Part shown: positions 23,297 to 30,706 of the stretch, piece after piece
How the letters are laid out: each line of letters opens with the position of its first letter
How positions within the stretch are numbered: the stretch's first letter is position 1
Assembly: GCF_009765355.1 (NCBI RefSeq)
Contig: NZ_VTHK01000003.1
Coordinates: 350,333 to 414,332, forward strand
Direction of reading: 5' to 3'
Source of the DNA: Amycolatopsis anabasis
GTDB lineage: Bacteria; Actinomycetota; Actinomycetes; Mycobacteriales; Pseudonocardiaceae
Length of the DNA: 64,000 nt
Made by a program: the position numbers and the translations under genes
Notes under the pieces: model-generated
What the model was told of the DNA's origin: nothing
Databases searched by the model: none
Seen by the model: the letters and a program-made list of their open reading frames with translations, nothing else

Positions 23297-24613
23297 ATGT
23301 TCGCCAGACGCATTGTCGTAGTGGGCACGGGATATGTCGGCCTGACCACCGGGGCCTGCCTCGCCTCGCTGGGGCACCAGGTGGTCTGCGCCGACGTCGA
23401 CGCGGCCAAGGTGGAGCGGCTGCGCCGGGGCGAGGTGGACATCCTGGAACCGGGGCTGCCCGAACTCGTCGCCGAGGGCGTCGCCGCCGGGCGGCTGTCC
23501 TTTGTGGTCGGTGCGGCGACCGCGCTGGGGATGTTCGAGAGCGGCGCCGAGGTGGTGTTCCTGTGCGTGCCGACCCCGATGGGCGTCGGCGGGGTCGCCG
23601 ATCTGAGCACCGTGGAAGCCGTGCTGGACGAACTGCGGCCCCTGCTGCGCCCCGGTTCGGTCCTGGTCAACAAGTCGACCGTGCCGGTGGGCACCGCCGA
23701 GCGGACCAAGGAACTCATCGGCCGGGACGACGTGGCCGTGGTGAGCAATCCGGAGTTCCTGCGCGAGGGCTCGGCCGTCCAGGACTTCCTCAAACCCGAC
23801 CGGATCGTGGTGGGCAGCGACGCGCAGGACGCCGCGGAACGCGTCGCGTCGCTCTACGCGCGGCTGGGCGCGCCGACCGTGCTCACCGACGCGGCCACCG
23901 CGGAACTGGTGAAGTACGCGGCGAACTGCTTCCTGGCGATGAAACTGTCCTATGTGAACGCGATGGCCGAACTGTGCGAGCGGCTGGGCGCGGACATCAA
24001 CGACATCACCGAGGGAATGGGCTACGACCGCCGGATCGGGCAGTCGTTCCTCACCCCGGGGCCCGGCTGGGGCGGTTCCTGCCTGCCCAAGGACACGCAC
24101 GCGATGCTGCAGATCGCGGACTCCGCCGACTTCGAGTTCCGGCTCCTGCGCGCCGCGATCGAGACGAACACCCGGCAACGGCAGCGGATCGTGGACAAGG
24201 TGCGGCTCGCGGTCACCGGGCGGCGCACCGGTTCGCTCTCGCACGTCCGGCTCGGCCTGCTCGGCCTGACGTTCAAGGCGAACACCGACGACCTGCGCGA
24301 CTCGCCCGCCCTGGCGGTGGCCGCGCTGCTGCGGCAGGCGGGCGCGGAACTGGTCGCCTACGACCCGGTCGTCCCGCCGGACACCCTGCGCCCCGAACTC
24401 GGCTCGGTGAGCGTGGTCGACGATCCGTCCCTGGTCGCCAAGGACGTGGACGCCCTGGTGCTGCTCACCGAATGGCCGGAGTTCCGCACCCTCGACTGGC
24501 CCCGGCTGGCCGAGGCGGCCCGCCGGCCGATCGTGGTCGACACCCGCAACCTGCTCGACCCCGACGTCCTCCGCCGCGCGGGCTTCGACTGGATCGGCCT
24601 GGGCCGCCGCTGA
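23297..24613 (+). CDS. ugd: UDP-glucose 6-dehydrogenase family protein
   Basis: 438 residues. NAD-binding VVVGTGYVGLTTG, the STVPVGT and EFLREGSAVQDFLKPDRIV segments, and the catalytic Cys in GWGGSCLPKDTHAM are all present, with the C-terminal FKANTDDLRDSPAL signature. It oxidises UDP-glucose twice with NAD+ to UDP-glucuronate. Close relatives act on UDP-ManNAc or GDP-mannose, but the motifs favour the UDP-glucose branch. ATG 23297 with GGGAAG upstream is chosen; GTG 23291 overlapping the previous stop is possible. It probably supplies an acidic sugar to the polysaccharide. Confidence 0.9.
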   Translation: MFARRIVVVGTGYVGLTTGACLASLGHQVVCADVDAAKVERLRRGEVDILEPGLPELVAEGVAAGRLSFVVGAATALGMFESGAEVVFLCVPTPMGVGGVADLSTVEAVLDELRPLLRPGSVLVNKSTVPVGTAERTKELIGRDDVAVVSNPEFLREGSAVQDFLKPDRIVVGSDAQDAAERVASLYARLGAPTVLTDAATAELVKYAANCFLAMKLSYVNAMAELCERLGADINDITEGMGYDRRIGQSFLTPGPGWGGSCLPKDTHAMLQIADSADFEFRLLRAAIETNTRQRQRIVDKVRLAVTGRRTGSLSHVRLGLLGLTFKANTDDLRDSPALAVAALLRQAGAELVAYDPVVPPDTLRPELGSVSVVDDPSLVAKDVDALVLLTEWPEFRTLDWPRLAEAARRPIVVDTRNLLDPDVLRRAGFDWIGLGRR

Positions 24614-24631
24614 CCCCGATACCGAACTTCC

Positions 24632-24721
24632 CCCAATGTGGCATTGGGGGCGTTGAAGGTACCCAATGTGGCGTTCGGGGCGTTGAAGGTTCCGAAAGCC
24701 GCATTGGGGGCATCGCTGCGG
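24632..24721 (+). repeat. Repeat family B, three tandem 30-bp units
   Basis: Units begin at 24632, 24662 and 24692. The first two read CCCAATGTGGCATTGGGGGC then GTTGAAGGTA with few changes; the third is degenerate (CCGAAAGCCGCATTGGGGGC). CCAATGTGGCATTGG inside unit 1 is itself palindromic. The array starts 18 bp after the dehydrogenase stop and may end its transcript. The same unit occurs as a hairpin at 9560. Confidence 0.85.
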
Positions 24722-24726
24722 GCGGG

Positions 24727-24756
24727 TGGACACGCCGAAACCTGGATGTGTAGTGT
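24727..24756 (+). promoter_or_regulatory. Promoter giving a leaderless Rrf2-regulator transcript
   Basis: TGGACA (24727-24732) and TAGTGT (24751-24756) are separated by 18 bp and end seven bases before ATG 24764. Transcription would start at or next to the A of the ATG, and no Shine-Dalgarno sequence is present. Leaderless mRNAs are common in actinomycetes. Confidence 0.6.
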
Positions 24757-24763
24757 CCTGGTT

Positions 24764-25246
24764 ATGCGGATGGGCGAAGGGGTCGAGTGGGGGCTGCACT
24801 GCTGCCTCACGCTGGCCTGGCTCCCGGGCGACGAACCGGTGCCGACCGCGAAACTCGCGGCGCGGTTCGACCTGCCCCCGGCCTACCTGAACAAGCGCCT
24901 GCAGGCGCTGGTGCGGGCCGGGATCCTGACCTCGACCGCGGGCGTCAAGGGCGGGTTCCGGCTGGCCCGGCGGCCCGAGAAGATCACCGTGATGGACGTC
25001 GTCGCGGCGATCGAGGGCCCGGAAGAGGCGTTCCGCTGCACCGAGATCCGGCAGCAGGGCACGGGCGCGGAGGGGACTCCGGCGCGGGAGTTCCAGCGGC
25101 CGTGCGCGGTCAGCACCGTGATGCGCAAGGCCGAGCTGGCGTGGCGGCGGGAGCTCGCCGCGCACACCCTGGCCGACGTGATGGCCGCGGCCCCGGCGAC
25201 CGCCGGTGAGCGCACGCGGCGCTGGTACGACCGGGTGAGCAGCTGA
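24764..25246 (+). CDS. Rrf2-family transcriptional regulator
   Basis: 160 residues. The N-terminal winged helix (MGEGVEWGLHCCLTLAWL, LAARFDLPPAYLNKRLQALVRAGILTSTAGVKGGFRLAR) is diagnostic. The three closely spaced cysteines that hold the Fe-S cluster of IscR/NsrR are not present as such; only two Cys lie in the region (CTEIRQ and PCAV), so a classical cluster is unlikely and redox sensing by thiols is possible. It probably controls itself and the RidA/MFS pair downstream; a palindrome at 25287 is a candidate site. Confidence 0.88.
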   Translation: MRMGEGVEWGLHCCLTLAWLPGDEPVPTAKLAARFDLPPAYLNKRLQALVRAGILTSTAGVKGGFRLARRPEKITVMDVVAAIEGPEEAFRCTEIRQQGTGAEGTPAREFQRPCAVSTVMRKAELAWRRELAAHTLADVMAAAPATAGERTRRWYDRVSS

Positions 25247-25286
25247 ATTCCGGCAGAACCACCGCCCGGACTGGCTTTTGTCATAA

Positions 25287-25301
25287 ATCTGGATATTAGA
25301 T
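25287..25301. promoter_or_regulatory. Palindrome in the RidA promoter, possible Rrf2 operator
   Basis: ATCTGGATATTAGAT has arms ATCT/AGAT around GGATATT and lies in an A+T-rich patch just after TTGTCA (25278-25283). It is 25 bp upstream of the RidA start and 40 bp downstream of the regulator gene. Binding by the neighbouring Rrf2 protein is an inference. Confidence 0.45.
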
Positions 25302-25326
25302 GTCGTGATTCAAGGGAGAGTGTGCC

Positions 25327-25734
25327 ATGGAGCGCGAGGAGATCGATCCGCCGGAGCTGTACCGGCACCCGATGTTCAAGCGGGTGGTGACCGTGCAGGG
25401 CGACCTGAAGCTGGTCTTCGTCGCGGGCCAGACCCCGACCGACGAGAACTACGAGTGCGTCGCCCCCGGTGACTACAAAGGACAGTACCGCCAGGTCATG
25501 GACAACCTGGACGTCCAGCTCTGCGCGGCCGGGGCGACCTGGGACGACGTGGTGTTCCGCCGGATGTTCGTGCGGGACGTCGACGAGTTCTTCAAGATCT
25601 TCGCCGACGGGGACCTGCCCGCCTACGGCGACGGGCGCCCGCCGAGCACGCTGATCGGGGTCACCCGGCTGTCCAAACCGGAGTTCCTGATCGAGGTCGA
25701 TCTGATGGCGGTCACCGCCCCGGCCGCGGGCTGA
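25327..25734 (+). CDS. RidA (YjgF/YER057c/UK114) family protein
   Basis: 135 residues. FVAGQTPTDENY, QYRQVMDNLDVQLCAAGATWDDVVF and RPPSTLIGVTRLSKPEFLIEVDLMAV follow the RidA pattern, including the conserved Arg of the RxxSTLIGV segment. RidA hydrolyses reactive enamine/imine intermediates; some paralogues act on other metabolites or protect against chlorination stress. ATG 25327 follows GGGAGAG. Eleven bases separate it from the MFS gene, implying an operon with a detoxification theme under the Rrf2 regulator. Confidence 0.85.
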   Translation: MEREEIDPPELYRHPMFKRVVTVQGDLKLVFVAGQTPTDENYECVAPGDYKGQYRQVMDNLDVQLCAAGATWDDVVFRRMFVRDVDEFFKIFADGDLPAYGDGRPPSTLIGVTRLSKPEFLIEVDLMAVTAPAAG

Positions 25735-25745
25735 GGCGAGCCGAG

Positions 25746-26927
25746 ATGGTCTCGACGTACCCCGGAGCCGCCACCGAACCCCGCGGCCTGACCTCGACCC
25801 TCGTGCTCGGGCTGGGCACCTTCGCCGTGGGCACCGACGCCTTCGTGGTCGCCGGTTTTCTCCCGGACATGGCCACCGAACTGCACGTCACCACCGCGGC
25901 GGCCGGGCAGTCGGTCACCGTGTTCGCGGTCGCCTACGCCGTGCTCGCCCCGATCGTCGCGACCCTGACCGCGCGGCTGCCGCGCCGGACGCTGCTGGTC
26001 GGCGCGCTGCTCCTGCTCGGCCTGGCCAACCTCGGCTCGGCGCTGTCCCCCGGCCTGCCGGTGCTGATCGTGACCCGGGTGCTCGCCGCGGGTGGCGCGG
26101 CCGCGTTCACGCCGACGGCCGGGGCGGTGAGCGCGGCGCTGGTGCGCCCCGAACTCCGCGCGCGGGCGCTGGCCGTGGTCATCGGCGGCCTCACCATCGC
26201 GACCGCGCTGGGTGTTCCGCTGGGCGATCTGGCCAGCCACTGGACGAGCTGGCGGATGGCACTGGGCCTGGTCGCCGCGCTGTGCCTGCTGGTCGCGGGC
26301 GGCGTCTTCGCGATCATGCCCGCGCTGCCCGGCGGCCCGCGGGTCCGGTTGCGCGAGCGGCTCGCCGTGCTGCGGCATCCGGGCGTGCTGGCCGTGCTGC
26401 CGCTGACCGTGCTCGGCATGGGCGCGAGTTACACGGTGTACGCCTACAGCGTTCCGGCGCTGCACGCGGTGGGCATCCCGGAATCCGCCTCGGTGCTGCT
26501 GCTCTTCCTGTACGGGCTGGGCGCGGTGCTCGGCAACTTCGGCTCCGGTTACGCGACCGACCGCTGGACCCCGGTCCGGGTGCTGACCGTGGGCTACGCC
26601 GGGATGACCGTCGCGCTCGGCCTGCTCGGCTGGATCGCCGCGGCCGGGGCGTCCCCGGGGTTCGCGGTGGGCGCGCTGGTGCTGCTGTGGGGCGCGACCA
26701 CTTGGACGCAGTCGGCCCCGCAGCAGCACCGGCTCATCGCGGCCGCCCCGCGCGAGGCGCCGCTCGTGGTGGCGCTCAACGCGTCCGCGATCTACCTGGG
26801 CATCGGCGCGGGCACCGCGCTCGGCGGGCTCGTCCTCACCCTGGGCGCACCCGCCCTGTACGGGATGAGCGCGGCCGTGGCCGCCCTGGCGCTGGTCTAC
26901 CTTCTGCTCACGGGCAAGACGTCGTGA
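25746..26927 (+). CDS. MFS drug/metabolite exporter, AraJ/Cmx-like
   Basis: 393 residues with twelve hydrophobic segments. The opening LGLGTFAVGTDAFVVAGFLPDMA is the typical start of the DHA1 Cmx/AraJ branch, and RLPRRTLLVGALLLLGLANLGSALSP and ARVLAAGGAAAFTP-like motif C follow. It would export a small hydrophobic compound by proton antiport. It is likely co-transcribed with the RidA gene. Its last codons fall within a family A palindrome, which probably ends transcription between this gene and the convergent acetyltransferase. Confidence 0.85.
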   Translation: MVSTYPGAATEPRGLTSTLVLGLGTFAVGTDAFVVAGFLPDMATELHVTTAAAGQSVTVFAVAYAVLAPIVATLTARLPRRTLLVGALLLLGLANLGSALSPGLPVLIVTRVLAAGGAAAFTPTAGAVSAALVRPELRARALAVVIGGLTIATALGVPLGDLASHWTSWRMALGLVAALCLLVAGGVFAIMPALPGGPRVRLRERLAVLRHPGVLAVLPLTVLGMGASYTVYAYSVPALHAVGIPESASVLLLFLYGLGAVLGNFGSGYATDRWTPVRVLTVGYAGMTVALGLLGWIAAAGASPGFAVGALVLLWGATTWTQSAPQQHRLIAAAPREAPLVVALNASAIYLGIGAGTALGGLVLTLGAPALYGMSAAVAALALVYLLLTGKTS

Positions 26928-26966
26928 GTGTTCCGGCCGGTTCTAACCGGTCTGTCCACTCACGAC
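26921..26966. terminator. Palindromic repeat family A, copy 3; bidirectional terminator
   Basis: The outer arms GTCGTGAGTG and CACTCACGAC enclose the inner hairpin CCGGTT-CT-AACCGG. The TGA stop of the MFS gene is inside GTCGTGA, and the stop of the minus-strand acetyltransferase lies four bases beyond. The arrangement mirrors copies 1 and 2 around 9.4-9.8 kb. Confidence 0.8.
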
Positions 26967-26970
26967 CCCG

Positions 26971-28011
26971 TCAGGAGCGCAACCGGCGGGCGACCGCGCG
27001 CAGCTTCGGGGCGAGCGGGGAAGCCTTGACCGCGGCCACCGCCGACCGGCTCGCCCCGTGCAGCGCGCGGCGCACGCCCCCGGCGACCAGGCCCTCGCCC
27101 ACCATGACCTGCCCGGTCATCGCCCGCCGCTTGTAGTCGTCCTCGCCGCGCCCGAGGTCGATCCGTTCCAGGCCGAGGCCCGGCGCCGCCCGGATCACCT
27201 CGCGCAGCAGGATCCAGCCCGGCGACAACCGCGCGAATTCCTTGTCGTACACCGGAAACCACCAGTGCAGCACATGGGAGGCCCGCATCCCGAAGTGCGC
27301 GGCCACCAGTTTTGGTCCGATGTGGACAGTGCACAGCAGACCGCCGAACGCGGGGTCGGTGGTGCGCAGCAACCGGTGCAGCCAGTCGGCCCGCGCGGGG
27401 TCGGCGAAGTAGTCCCGCGCCCCGGTCGCGGCATACTGGGTGCGTTTGAGTTCGATCACCCGGTCCAGCGCGGCGGGATCGCGGGAGTCGGCGGTGAACC
27501 GCACCGGCCCGTGCTCCCGTTCGATCTTCGCGGTCAGCCGCCGCGCCTCGCCCATCTTGTCCTTGCCGCTGCGCGAAACGCGGCCCAGGTAACCGTCCAG
27601 CCCACCGGAGACGTCGAGGAACGGGGACGGCCGCGAGTGCGCCACCCACGGCGCGAACTCGCCGTAACCTGCGGGCAGGTGGTCGAACGCGTAACCGCGC
27701 AAACCCGCGCCGAGCAGCGCGCGCGGTTCGAACCGCGTGCCCGGGGCGAGCACCGGGCCCTGGAAATCCGCCGCGGGCCAGCCCGCCGGGCGCGCCAGCC
27801 CGCCGTCGAGCTGCACCGGCAGCAGGGCCCGCACCACACCGTCCTCTTCGGACACCAGCACCCGCACCGGGCGCCCGCCCGCGTGCACCGAAGCGGCGAA
27901 CCCGGGGTGGTAGCACGGGCTGTCCAAAGCGGAATTCGCGGCCAGGAATCCGTGCCACGCATCGAGTTCGCGGGTGGTGAGCGCGTCGAAGGAGACGAGT
28001 CGGTGGCGCAT
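26971..28011 (-). CDS. GNAT-superfamily acyltransferase, CelD/BcsL (FemAB-like) type
   Basis: 346 residues. Two GNAT-like halves are suggested, the clearest being the C-terminal block (LVAAHFGMRASHVLHWWFPVYDKEFARLSPGWILLREVIRAA, then GLERIDLGRGEDDYKRR), which is the BioF2-like PF13480 signature. Such proteins occur in cellulose and exopolysaccharide loci and may acylate sugar chains or transfer amino acids; the substrate is unknown. It follows a GT2 gene by four bases and a polysaccharide deacetylase before that, so this trio forms a small glycan-modification operon separate from the main locus. Confidence 0.8.
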   Translation of the reverse strand: MRHRLVSFDALTTRELDAWHGFLAANSALDSPCYHPGFAASVHAGGRPVRVLVSEEDGVVRALLPVQLDGGLARPAGWPAADFQGPVLAPGTRFEPRALLGAGLRGYAFDHLPAGYGEFAPWVAHSRPSPFLDVSGGLDGYLGRVSRSGKDKMGEARRLTAKIEREHGPVRFTADSRDPAALDRVIELKRTQYAATGARDYFADPARADWLHRLLRTTDPAFGGLLCTVHIGPKLVAAHFGMRASHVLHWWFPVYDKEFARLSPGWILLREVIRAAPGLGLERIDLGRGEDDYKRRAMTGQVMVGEGLVAGGVRRALHGASRSAVAAVKASPLAPKLRAVARRLRS

Positions 28012-28015
28012 CGGC

Positions 28016-29017
28016 TCAGCCCGGGAGCGCGCGCAGGCGGCGGGACGGGCGGGCCAGCGCGACGACCGCGGCCCGCGCGGTGACCCGCCCGGCGAGCGCG
28101 CGCACGGCCTCGCCGAGCAGGACCGCGAGGTAGTAGGCGGCCCCGGCGACCGGACCGCGGCGGCGGGTGAACAACCGCACCCGGTTGACCGTCAGCAGCG
28201 CCCACAGCACCGGGTTCACCCCGGATTCGCCGCCTTCGTGCTCGACGACCGCGGCTGGTTCGTACCACAGCCGCCAGCCCCGGTCCCCGGCCCGCAGCGC
28301 GAATTCGGTTTCCTCGCCGTACAGCAGGAAGGACTCGTCCCACGGGCCGATGCCGCGCTGGGCTTCGGTGGAGATCAGCATCGCCGCCCCGGTGGCCCAG
28401 GCCGCGGCACACGGGCGGTGGTAAGCGGTTTCGTCGGTGATCAGCTCGCCGAGCGCGCCCAGGCGCCCCGCGCGGTTGCCGCCGATGACCGCTTCGGCGA
28501 GCGCGCGGACCACGGTCGGCGGGCGGCGCAGCGAAGGCTGCAGGGAACCGTCCGGGTTGAGCAGCCGCGGCACCACGATCCCGCGGCCCGGTTCACGCAG
28601 CGCCGCGGCCAGGACGGCGACCGAACCCGGAGTGAGCCGGGCGTCCGGGTTCAGCACCAGGTATCCGTCCACATCGGACTCTTGCCAGGACGCGACGGCC
28701 GCGTTGATCGCCGCCGCGTACCCGGCGTTGTGCGGCATCCGCAGCACCCGCACCGGGATCCCGTGCTCGCGCTGGGCGACCGCCACGGTGTCGTCGCGGG
28801 AGACGTTGTCCGCGACCACGACCTCGACCAGCCGCACGCCCCGCGTGCCGTCCGCCACGGACGCGAGCGCACCGGCGAGCACGTCCGCGCTGTTGTGCGT
28901 CACGATCACCACGGCCACCCGGAACCCCGCATCGGTCACGGTGCGGTCATCGCCGCGAGGCGTGCCCTCGTTACGTTTCCGTTGCCGCCCAACGGATTCC
29001 GCGTCAACCTCGGACAC
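28016..29017 (-). CDS. Glycosyltransferase family 2, rhamnosyltransferase-like
   Basis: 333 residues. VAVVIVTHNSADVLAGALASV, VVVADNVSRDDTV, NAGYAAAINAAV and LNPDARLTPG match the GT2 branch of rhamnosyltransferases and GlfT-like proteins; the DxD equivalent is NPDAR. The acceptor-side block has FLLYGEETEFALRAGDRGW. GTG 29017 lies inside the end of the deacetylase gene (14-bp overlap), which favours translational coupling; GTG 28939 (VTDAGFRV) would also give a complete domain. It would decorate a cell-surface glycan with a single sugar. Confidence 0.83.
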   Translation of the reverse strand: MSEVDAESVGRQRKRNEGTPRGDDRTVTDAGFRVAVVIVTHNSADVLAGALASVADGTRGVRLVEVVVADNVSRDDTVAVAQREHGIPVRVLRMPHNAGYAAAINAAVASWQESDVDGYLVLNPDARLTPGSVAVLAAALREPGRGIVVPRLLNPDGSLQPSLRRPPTVVRALAEAVIGGNRAGRLGALGELITDETAYHRPCAAAWATGAAMLISTEAQRGIGPWDESFLLYGEETEFALRAGDRGWRLWYEPAAVVEHEGGESGVNPVLWALLTVNRVRLFTRRRGPVAGAAYYLAVLLGEAVRALAGRVTARAAVVALARPSRRLRALPG

Positions 29018-29666
29018 GTTTCACCAACTTGGCGCAAGCCCGCCGCGCCTGCCGCTTGAGCCCCGGCGCGCCCGCGAGCACGTCTTTGATCCACTGTGGA
29101 CCAAGATCGTGCCGAAGGCTGGTGCGGGGCTGCAGCCAGGTGTGCTCGCGCGCCGGGCCGCCGTCGCTGGTGTAGGCCCGGGTGACCCCGGCGTGGCGGA
29201 GCCGGGTGAGCACGCGGCGGTCGTAGGACCCGAACGGCACCGCGACCCGGGTCACCGGCTGCCCGGTCAGCTCGGCGAGCGCCTTCGGGGCGTCCAGGAA
29301 TTCCTGGAGGACCAGCTGGTGGTCCAGCCGCCGCCAGTCGCGGTGCGCCCAGCCGTGCGAACCGATCCGCATCCCGGCGGCGAGCAGGGCCCGAACGCCG
29401 TCGGCGTCCACACTGCCCGGTTGCCCGATCCGCCCGGCGAGCAGGAAGAACTCGGCGGTCAGCCCGCGCTCGACGAGGCGGGGCAGGGCGATCTCGACGT
29501 CGGAGGCGTTGCCGTCGTCGAACGTGATGCGCACCCGCTCGTCCCCGGCCACGGCGTCGAGCACCTGCTCGAACTGCCCGACGGTGACCCAGGTCCGGTC
29601 CTCCCCCGGCTCCAGCTCGCGCACCGGCGTGCCGATGCCGTGCACGGTCAGGTTGACGACGGTCAC
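29004..29666 (-). CDS. Polysaccharide deacetylase (NodB/CE4 fold)
   Basis: 220 residues. Motif 1 RITFDDGNASD contains the TFDDG with catalytic and metal-binding Asp; motif 2 IGSHGWAHRDW gives the H-x3-H metal ligands. PFGSYDRRVLTRLRHAG resembles motif 3. It would remove N- or O-acetyl groups from a sugar chain. No signal peptide is seen from GTG 29666, which has a strong GAGGAGG five bases upstream, so it may act inside the cell on lipid-linked intermediates. It is first in the minus-strand trio. Confidence 0.86.
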   Translation of the reverse strand: MTVVNLTVHGIGTPVRELEPGEDRTWVTVGQFEQVLDAVAGDERVRITFDDGNASDVEIALPRLVERGLTAEFFLLAGRIGQPGSVDADGVRALLAAGMRIGSHGWAHRDWRRLDHQLVLQEFLDAPKALAELTGQPVTRVAVPFGSYDRRVLTRLRHAGVTRAYTSDGGPAREHTWLQPRTSLRHDLGPQWIKDVLAGAPGLKRQARRACAKLVKRVRG

Positions 29667-29763
29667 CGGGGCCTCCTCGAAGCGCGTTGCCCCGTTAATC
29701 GCGGCCCCGGCCCCGGCATTACAGCGCGGGAGCCGGAAGTGGCAGCACTTTCGGCATGCCGTG

Positions 29764-30618
29764 CTACTTGCGGATCTCCAGGGTGCAGCACTTCGGGCCG
29801 CCACCGGCCTTGCGGAGTTCGGAGATGTCGACGTGGTAGGGCACGTAGCCCCGGTCGGCCAGGCGGGCGGCGAGGGTGGTCGCCTCGAGCGGGAGCACGA
29901 CGTTGCGGCCGTCGGAGACGCCGTTCAGGCCAAAGCACGCGGCGTCGTCCGCGTCGGCCAGCACGGCGTCCGGGAACAGCCGCGCCAGGACGCGGCGCGA
30001 ACCCGGGGAGAACGCGTCCGGATAGTAGGCGATCTGCGCGCGCGTGGTGTCGGTCGCCTCGGCGAGCACGAACAGCGCGGTGTCCAGGTGGTAGTAGCGC
30101 GGATCGGTGAGGCGCAGCGAGACCACCGGGACGCCGAGGACCTCCTGCGCCTCGGCGTGCGCCTCCGGGTCGGTGCGGAACCCGGTGCCCGCGAGCAGTT
30201 CGCGGCCGGTCCACGCGAAGTCGCCCTCGGCCTCGTTGATCTTCGTCGGCATCACGACGTCGCGATACCCGTGTTCGACGAACCAGCGGCGGAAGTGCTC
30301 GGCCTCGGCGGCCCGCTGCTCGGCCCGGAACCGCGAGCCGAGCACGCGGCCGTCGATCACCGTGCCGGAGTTGGCGGCGAACACCATGTCCGGCAACCCG
30401 GGTCGCGGTTCGATCTCCTCGACGGTGTGACCGAGGCGGCGATAGGTGTCCCGGAGTTCGGTCCACTGGGCGAGCGCGCGTTCCGCGCTCACCGGTTGGC
30501 TGGGGTCCATCCAGGGGTTGATCGAGTAGTTCACCGCGAAGTACCGCGGCGGGCACATGAGATACCGGCGAGTCGTGGGCACCCGGGTCACGGGCGGCAC
30601 AGGCGCGACAACCTCCAT
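29764..30618 (-). CDS. ddaH: Dimethylargininase/amidinotransferase-family hydrolase
   Basis: 284 residues. The fold markers of dimethylarginine dimethylaminohydrolase are present: YFAVNYSINPWM at the N terminus, EGDFAW, YYHLDTALFVL with the catalytic His, and the C-terminal catalytic Cys region GGPKCCTLEI. It would hydrolyse methylated arginine (or a related guanidino compound) to citrulline plus amine. ATG 30618 has GGAGG eight bases upstream, within a tandem 15-bp duplication. A divergent Lrp/AsnC regulator shares the upstream region, a pairing usual for amino-acid-responsive control. Confidence 0.85.
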   Translation of the reverse strand: MEVVAPVPPVTRVPTTRRYLMCPPRYFAVNYSINPWMDPSQPVSAERALAQWTELRDTYRRLGHTVEEIEPRPGLPDMVFAANSGTVIDGRVLGSRFRAEQRAAEAEHFRRWFVEHGYRDVVMPTKINEAEGDFAWTGRELLAGTGFRTDPEAHAEAQEVLGVPVVSLRLTDPRYYHLDTALFVLAEATDTTRAQIAYYPDAFSPGSRRVLARLFPDAVLADADDAACFGLNGVSDGRNVVLPLEATTLAARLADRGYVPYHVDISELRKAGGGPKCCTLEIRK

Positions 30619-30640
30619 GCCATAAACCTCCATGCCATAA
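30611..30640 (-). repeat. Perfect 15-bp tandem duplication supplying the ddaH Shine-Dalgarno
   Basis: ACCTCCATGCCATAA occurs at 30611-30625 and again at 30626-30640. On the gene strand each unit contains GGAGG and ATG. The GGAGG of the upstream unit stands eight bases before ATG 30618, whereas the first ATG (30633) has no good Shine-Dalgarno. The duplication keeps frame (a repeated YGMEV). Confidence 0.85.
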
Positions 30641-30659
30641 AGGTATGGCTCGATACAGA

Positions 30660-30683
30660 CGCAAGCAATCAAGGTTTCTTGCG
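30660..30683. promoter_or_regulatory. Inverted repeat between ddaH and the Lrp/AsnC gene
   Basis: CGCAAG (30660-30665) and CTTGCG (30678-30683) are perfect arms around a 12-bp A+T-rich core (CAATCAAGGTTT). The site lies centrally between divergent starts at 30618 and 30707 and is a good candidate for the Lrp-type regulator. Confidence 0.6.
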
Positions 30684-30706
30684 GAGATACCTGCTAAACA
30701 TTGCGT

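Noticed and set aside
24632..24721. CRISPR array (30-bp repeats)
   Set aside because: Units adjoin without spacers, degenerate quickly, and no cas gene is present.
24638..24763. Upstream extension of the Rrf2 regulator
   Set aside because: The extension is translated family B repeat; the promoter-like pair at 24727-24756 lies inside it and the conserved domain starts at ATG 24764.
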